Assembly (NCBI RefSeq): GCF_035938995.1
Contig: NZ_DASZGI010000130.1
Span: 1 to 11,581, forward strand
Source: DASZGI01 sp035938995
Lineage (GTDB): Bacteria > Actinomycetota > Actinomycetes > Streptomycetales > Catenulisporaceae
Direction: 5' to 3'
Length of the DNA stretch: 11,581 bases
The translations under genes were made by a program, and so were the position numbers. Positions within the stretch are counted from its first letter, which is position 1, and every line of letters starts with the position of its first letter. Positions 8,496-11,581 of this stretch are shown piece by piece. The notes beneath the pieces were generated by a model that was not told the DNA's origin, did no database searches, and saw only the letters and a program-made list of their open reading frames with translations.

Positions 8496-10415
8496 TCAGC
8501 TTCGATCGAACTCTGCGTCGATGACGTCGTCGTCCCCGCCGTCACCCGACGCACCGCCCTGCGGTGCCGAGCCCGGTTGCGCAGAACCTGCCTGCCCCGA
8601 ACCCGCCTGCCCGGCCTCGCCCGGCCGACGCGCCGCGAGAGCCTGGTAGATCTGCTGCAGCTCCGAGGTCAGGGTACGCACCCGGTCCGGCGGCGCCTCG
8701 TCCTTGACCGCCGTCCGCGCGTCGCCGATCAGCAGTTCGGCCCGCGCCCGCTCGTGCTGCGGCGCGGCGTCGCCGAGCCGGGTGAGCTGCCGCTCCACCT
8801 GGTAGGCGATCGCGTCCAGCTCGTTGCGCGCATCGACGGCCTGGCGCAGGTTCTGGTCCTCGGCCCGGTTGCGCTCGGCCTCCGAGACCATCCGCTCGAC
8901 CTCGGACTTGTCCAGGTTCGAGCTCTCGCTGATCGTGATCCCCTGCTGCGCGCCGGTGTCCTTGTCCCGCGCGCTGACGTTGAGGATCCCGTTCGCGTCG
9001 ACGTCGAAGGTCACCTCGACCTGGGGCTCGCCGCGCGGCGCCGGCCGCACGTTCTCCAGCTGGAACCGGCCCAGCACCCGGTTGTCGGACGCCCGCTCGC
9101 GCTCGCCCTGCAGCACGACCACGTCCACCGCGGGCTGGTTGTCCTGCGCCGTGGAGAAGGTCTCCGACCGGCGCACCGGGATCGTGGTGTTCCGGTCGAC
9201 GATCTTCGTCATCACGCCGCCGCGGGTCTCCACGCCCAGCGAGAGCGGTGTGACGTCCAACAGCAGGACGTCCTTCACCTCACCCTTGAGCACCCCGGCC
9301 TGGATCGCCGCGCCGAGCGCGACCACCTCGTCCGGGTTGACCGACATGTTGGGCTCCTTGCCGCCGGTCAGCCGCCGCACCAGGGCCTGCACCGCCGGGA
9401 TCCGGGTCGAGCCACCGACAAGGATCACCTCGTCGATGTCGTTCGCGGACACCTTCGCGTCGCCCATCGCCTGCTGCACCGGGCCGAGGCAGCGCTCCAC
9501 CAGGTCGGCGGTGATCTGCTCGAAGGTCGAGCGGCGCACCGTCTCGGTCAGGTGCTTGGGGCCGGACGCGTCGGCCGTGACGAATGGCAGGCCGACCTGC
9601 GTCTGGGTGACCGAGCTCAGCTCGGTCTTGGCCTTCTCGGCCGCCTCGAACAGCCGCTGTAGCGCCTGCGGGTCGGAGCGCAGGTCGATCCCGTTCGCCT
9701 TCTGGAAGCCGTCGGCGAGGTGGTCGACCAGCCGCCGGTCGAAGTCGTCGCCGCCCAGGTGCGTGTCGCCGGCGGTGGAACGCACCTCGACCACGCCGTC
9801 GCCGACGTCCAGGATGCTCACGTCGAAGGTGCCGCCGCCCAGGTCGAAGACGAGCACCGTCTCGTGCCCCTGCTTCTCCAGCCCGTAGGCCAGGGCCGCG
9901 GCGGTGGGCTCGTTGATGATCCGCAGCACCTCAAGTCCGGCGATCTTGCCGGCGTCCTTGGTGGCGGTGCGCTGCGCGTCGTTGAAGTAGGCCGGAACGG
10001 TGATCACGGCCTCGGTGACCCGCTCGCCGAGCGACTTGGCGGCGTCCTCGGTCAGCTTGCGCAGCACCAGCGCGCTGATCTCCTCGGGGGCGTACTGCTT
10101 GCCGCGCACGTCGAAGCGGGCGGTGCCGCCCGGCCCCTCGACCACGTCGAAGGCGACGGCCTTGGCCTCGTCCGACACCTCGTCGAAGTGCCGGCCGATG
10201 AACCGTTTGGCGGAGTAGATGGTGCCCTTCGGGTTCAGGATCGCCTGGCGCCGGGCCAACTGGCCCACCAGGCGTTCCCCGCTGTCGGTGAAGGCGACCA
10301 CGGACGGAGTGGTGCGCGAGCCCTCGGCGTTCGGGATGACGGTGGGCTCACCACCCTCCCACACCGCGATGACCGAGTTGGTCGTGCCCAGGTCGATGCC
10401 CACTGCTTTCGCCAT
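8496..10415 (-). CDS. dnaK: DnaK (Hsp70) chaperone
   Basis: A 639-residue Hsp70, first gene of the operon. The ATPase domain (1-~380) shows GIDLGTTNS 6-14, VFDLGGGTFDVSIL 189-202 and VILVGGSTRIP 330-340. The linker DVLLLDVTP (382-390) and substrate-binding domain (~390-500; NVSARDKDTG 479-488) follow. The helical lid ends in a Gly/Ala/Gln/Ser-rich tail with repeated GQAGS-like units (~599-625) and the conserved terminus DDDVIDAEF, which contacts partners. The insertion typical of Gram-negative DnaK in the N-terminal lobe is missing, as expected for Gram-positives. ATG 10415 has an excellent AAGGAG (10427-10422) 6 nt upstream. Being followed by a CbpA/CbpM pair and clpB, it is probably an accessory second DnaK rather than the housekeeping one; that is inference. 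Confidence 0.98.
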   Translation of the reverse strand: MAKAVGIDLGTTNSVIAVWEGGEPTVIPNAEGSRTTPSVVAFTDSGERLVGQLARRQAILNPKGTIYSAKRFIGRHFDEVSDEAKAVAFDVVEGPGGTARFDVRGKQYAPEEISALVLRKLTEDAAKSLGERVTEAVITVPAYFNDAQRTATKDAGKIAGLEVLRIINEPTAAALAYGLEKQGHETVLVFDLGGGTFDVSILDVGDGVVEVRSTAGDTHLGGDDFDRRLVDHLADGFQKANGIDLRSDPQALQRLFEAAEKAKTELSSVTQTQVGLPFVTADASGPKHLTETVRRSTFEQITADLVERCLGPVQQAMGDAKVSANDIDEVILVGGSTRIPAVQALVRRLTGGKEPNMSVNPDEVVALGAAIQAGVLKGEVKDVLLLDVTPLSLGVETRGGVMTKIVDRNTTIPVRRSETFSTAQDNQPAVDVVVLQGERERASDNRVLGRFQLENVRPAPRGEPQVEVTFDVDANGILNVSARDKDTGAQQGITISESSNLDKSEVERMVSEAERNRAEDQNLRQAVDARNELDAIAYQVERQLTRLGDAAPQHERARAELLIGDARTAVKDEAPPDRVRTLTSELQQIYQALAARRPGEAGQAGSGQAGSAQPGSAPQGGASGDGGDDDVIDAEFDRS

Positions 10416-10667
10416 GAGCCGCTCCTTAAAGGGTCGGCACCGGCGCGACGCGCGACTTGTCAGCTGAATTCACGCCACGCTGATGCGGGCGAATCACCTG
10501 AATCGGTGAGAGAACGTCCCGCATACCGTCCTACCACCATCGTTCAGCCGGCGCGACCCGGCGTGCGAGCCAATCGTCCGCCGCCGAGCAGGCGTTCACA
10601 TGGAAGCGGAGCCGGGCGATCACGACCTCCGTGTGTCCTTGCGGATCGCGTGGTCGAGCACCGCGCC
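10416..10667 (-). promoter_or_regulatory. Leader and promoter region of the stress operon
   Basis: About 250 bp separate dnaK from the integrase remnant, and the operon's promoter must lie here. A clear ribosome-binding site AAGGAG is at 10427-10422. I find no HAIR element (CTTGAGT-N7-ACTCAAG), no CIRCE element, no convincing SigR/SigH-type GGAAT-GTT pair and no good -35/-10 pair. A short dyad lies at 10494-10509. No coding sequence is supported between 10416 and 10667 on either strand. Confidence 0.5.
10494..10509. promoter_or_regulatory. Inverted repeat, candidate operator
   Basis: TCACC (10494-10498) and GGTGA (10505-10509) form a dyad with a 6-nt spacer, about 80 bp upstream of the dnaK start. 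The block CTGAAT recurs at 10464-10469 and 10498-10503, the first next to the palindrome TGAATTCA (10465-10472). The dyad is short and could be chance; it does not match known heat-shock operators. Confidence 0.22.
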
Positions 10668-10823
10668 GCGCTGGTCCTGTACCACCACCTGCGCCACACC
10701 TACGCCTCGCTGTTGGGCGACGCGGGGTTGGCCGCCACCGAGATCGCCGCGCGGCTCGGACACGCCAGCACCGGCCAATCCGAAGCCTACGTCCACCTCT
10801 ATCCCGACCCCGACGAAGTCGAG
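10668..10823 (+). pseudogene. C-terminal fragment of a tyrosine recombinase (phage-type integrase)
   Basis: About 52 codons of a plus-strand frame read ALVLYHHLRHTYASLL, then AATEIAARLGHAS and SEAYVHLYPDPDEVE. These are the C-terminal catalytic motifs of the phage integrase family: HxLRH (Arg at 10692-10694), LGH (10755-10763) and the tyrosine nucleophile (10788-10790). The N-terminal and core domains are missing: upstream sequence in the same frame shows no integrase similarity and soon becomes the dnaK leader. Downstream the frame is cut by the end of the right-hand IS. It is a remnant of an integrative element, truncated on both sides. The breakpoints are approximate. Confidence 0.7.
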
Positions 10824-10888
10824 CCTGTCGGGGCTCGCAATGGGGCCCGTGGTTGTGATCTGGCCTTGTTTGGGTGTGGTGTTGATGG
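10824..10888. other. Presumed non-coding end of the right IS
   Basis: These 65 bp lie between the interrupted integrase fragment and the stop of the right transposase. They should contain the terminal inverted repeat of that IS, because integrase similarity stops near 10823. The other IS end is beyond the window, so the repeat cannot be confirmed. Confidence 0.35.
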
Positions 10889-11581
10889 TCAGGCGGCTCG
10901 TTTGTATTCGTTGATCAGCCCGCCGAGGATGGTTCGCCGTCGGATCCGGCGCTGTTCGGTGGGGTCGATGACCGTGGTCGGTGGGCGTGGCGGCTGCAGG
11001 TTGAGCGTGCGGTGCGGTCGGGTGTGGTTGTAGTGGCGCAGGTAGTCGGTCAGTACGCGGCACAGGTGGCGTTCGCCGAGGATCAGCTTCCGGTCGGTCA
11101 GCTCGGCTCGCGGGGTGCGGATCCAGCGTTCTGCGATCGCGTTCGCCCGCGGGCGGCGTGGCGGGGTCTTGACCGCGGTGATGTCTGCGTCGGCCAGGAG
11201 TGCGTCGAAGGCGTCGGTGAACTGTCCGCCGCGCCAGGTGAGCGGGTCCCGTTTCGGGGCGGGTGGGATGCGGCGTCGGCGCAGGTGGCGCTGGATCGTG
11301 GCGCGCGAGACCTCGATGCCAGGTTTCCGCAGCTCGCCGTGGATCCTGACATACCCCCACGAGGGATTCTCGATGGCCAGCCGCGTGATCAGCGCCGCGG
11401 TCTCGGGAGCGAGTGACGGCCGACCGGGCTTGTTCGGGTAGGTCCACTTCTTCGCGACCAGACGCCTGTGCCAGCGCAGCAGCGTCTCGGGCGTCACCAG
11501 CCGATGGCCACGCAACTGCTCGGGCAGCACCCGGGCAAGCGCGGCCAGCAGTGCGCGGTCCGTCCAGTCCGGCTTGATACC
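10889..11581 (-). pseudogene. Integrase-core transposase with in-frame deletion of the catalytic centre, cut by right edge
   Basis: The reading frame enters from the right edge without a start; the first residues seen are GIKPDWTDRALLAALARV. It runs to a TGA at 10889-10891, about 230 residues. It shows LVTPETLLRWHRRLVAKKWTYP, ENPSWGYVRIHGEL, then KRDPLTWR joined directly to GGQFTDAFDALLADADI, followed by PPRRPRANAIAERW, HYNHTRPHRTL and the typical end LGGLINEYKRAA. In intact relatives roughly 75-85 residues separate LTWR from GQFTDAFD, and they contain the first two catalytic aspartates. Both are missing here at a junction near 11230/11231, while the glutamate in AIAERW remains. The frame is preserved but the enzyme must be inactive. 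The N-terminus may start at a codon beyond the window. Confidence 0.78.

Noticed and set aside
8515..8620. Repeats at the end of dnaK read as a DNA tandem repeat
   Set aside because: They encode the Gly/Ala/Gln/Ser-rich disordered tail common in actinobacterial DnaK; the DNA repeat is irregular.
7230..9662. 810-codon plus-strand frame opposite dnaJ, grpE and dnaK
   Set aside because: It spans three known genes, has no domain similarity, and arises from stop-codon scarcity in GC-rich antisense sequence.

Overview
The window is very GC-rich (roughly 70 %, with strong third-position G/C bias). It encodes proteins closest in style to high-GC Gram-positive Actinomycetes: a Gram-positive-type DnaK, a ClpB beginning MDMNRLTQKSQEALQ, frequent GTG starts and four-base gene overlaps. 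The genus cannot be fixed from sequence alone. No tRNA, rRNA or CRISPR array was seen.

The core (about 998-10415, all on the minus strand) is one compact stress operon. In transcription order it is dnaK, grpE, a zinc-finger-less DnaJ (CbpA type), a MerR-like CbpM chaperone modulator, clpB, a zinc-ribbon thioredoxin (TrxC type), a small UBP-type zinc-finger protein, a three-domain cNMP-like/glutaredoxin-like/FAD oxidoreductase, and a DUF1931 histone-fold protein. The first three genes are 6-9 bp apart. The next five junctions (dnaJ to the FAD protein) are ATGA/GTGA stop-start overlaps or near equivalents. DUF1931 follows after 48 bp, and a strong 11-bp-stem hairpin (916-956) closes the unit. 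DnaK/GrpE/DnaJ and ClpB together form a complete refolding and disaggregation machine. The downstream redox, zinc-finger and histone-fold genes appear to be an oxidative or general-stress extension of it.

Both flanks are mobile-element debris. On the left there is the N-terminal two thirds of an integrase-core transposase (minus strand, cut by the window edge) and a decayed fragment of a second transposase (plus strand). On the right there is a C-terminal fragment of a tyrosine recombinase and a third transposase whose catalytic core has been lost by an in-frame deletion. The stress operon therefore looks like accessory cargo in a mobile or formerly mobile region, possibly a second dnaK-clpB set alongside a housekeeping one elsewhere in the genome.

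The most unusual points are: the thioredoxin-reductase-like protein has alanines where the redox cysteines should be, although it sits in an operon with a thioredoxin; a bacterial UBP finger sits between the two; a histone-fold protein ends the operon; and CbpM occupies the place where actinobacterial dnaK operons usually carry HspR.
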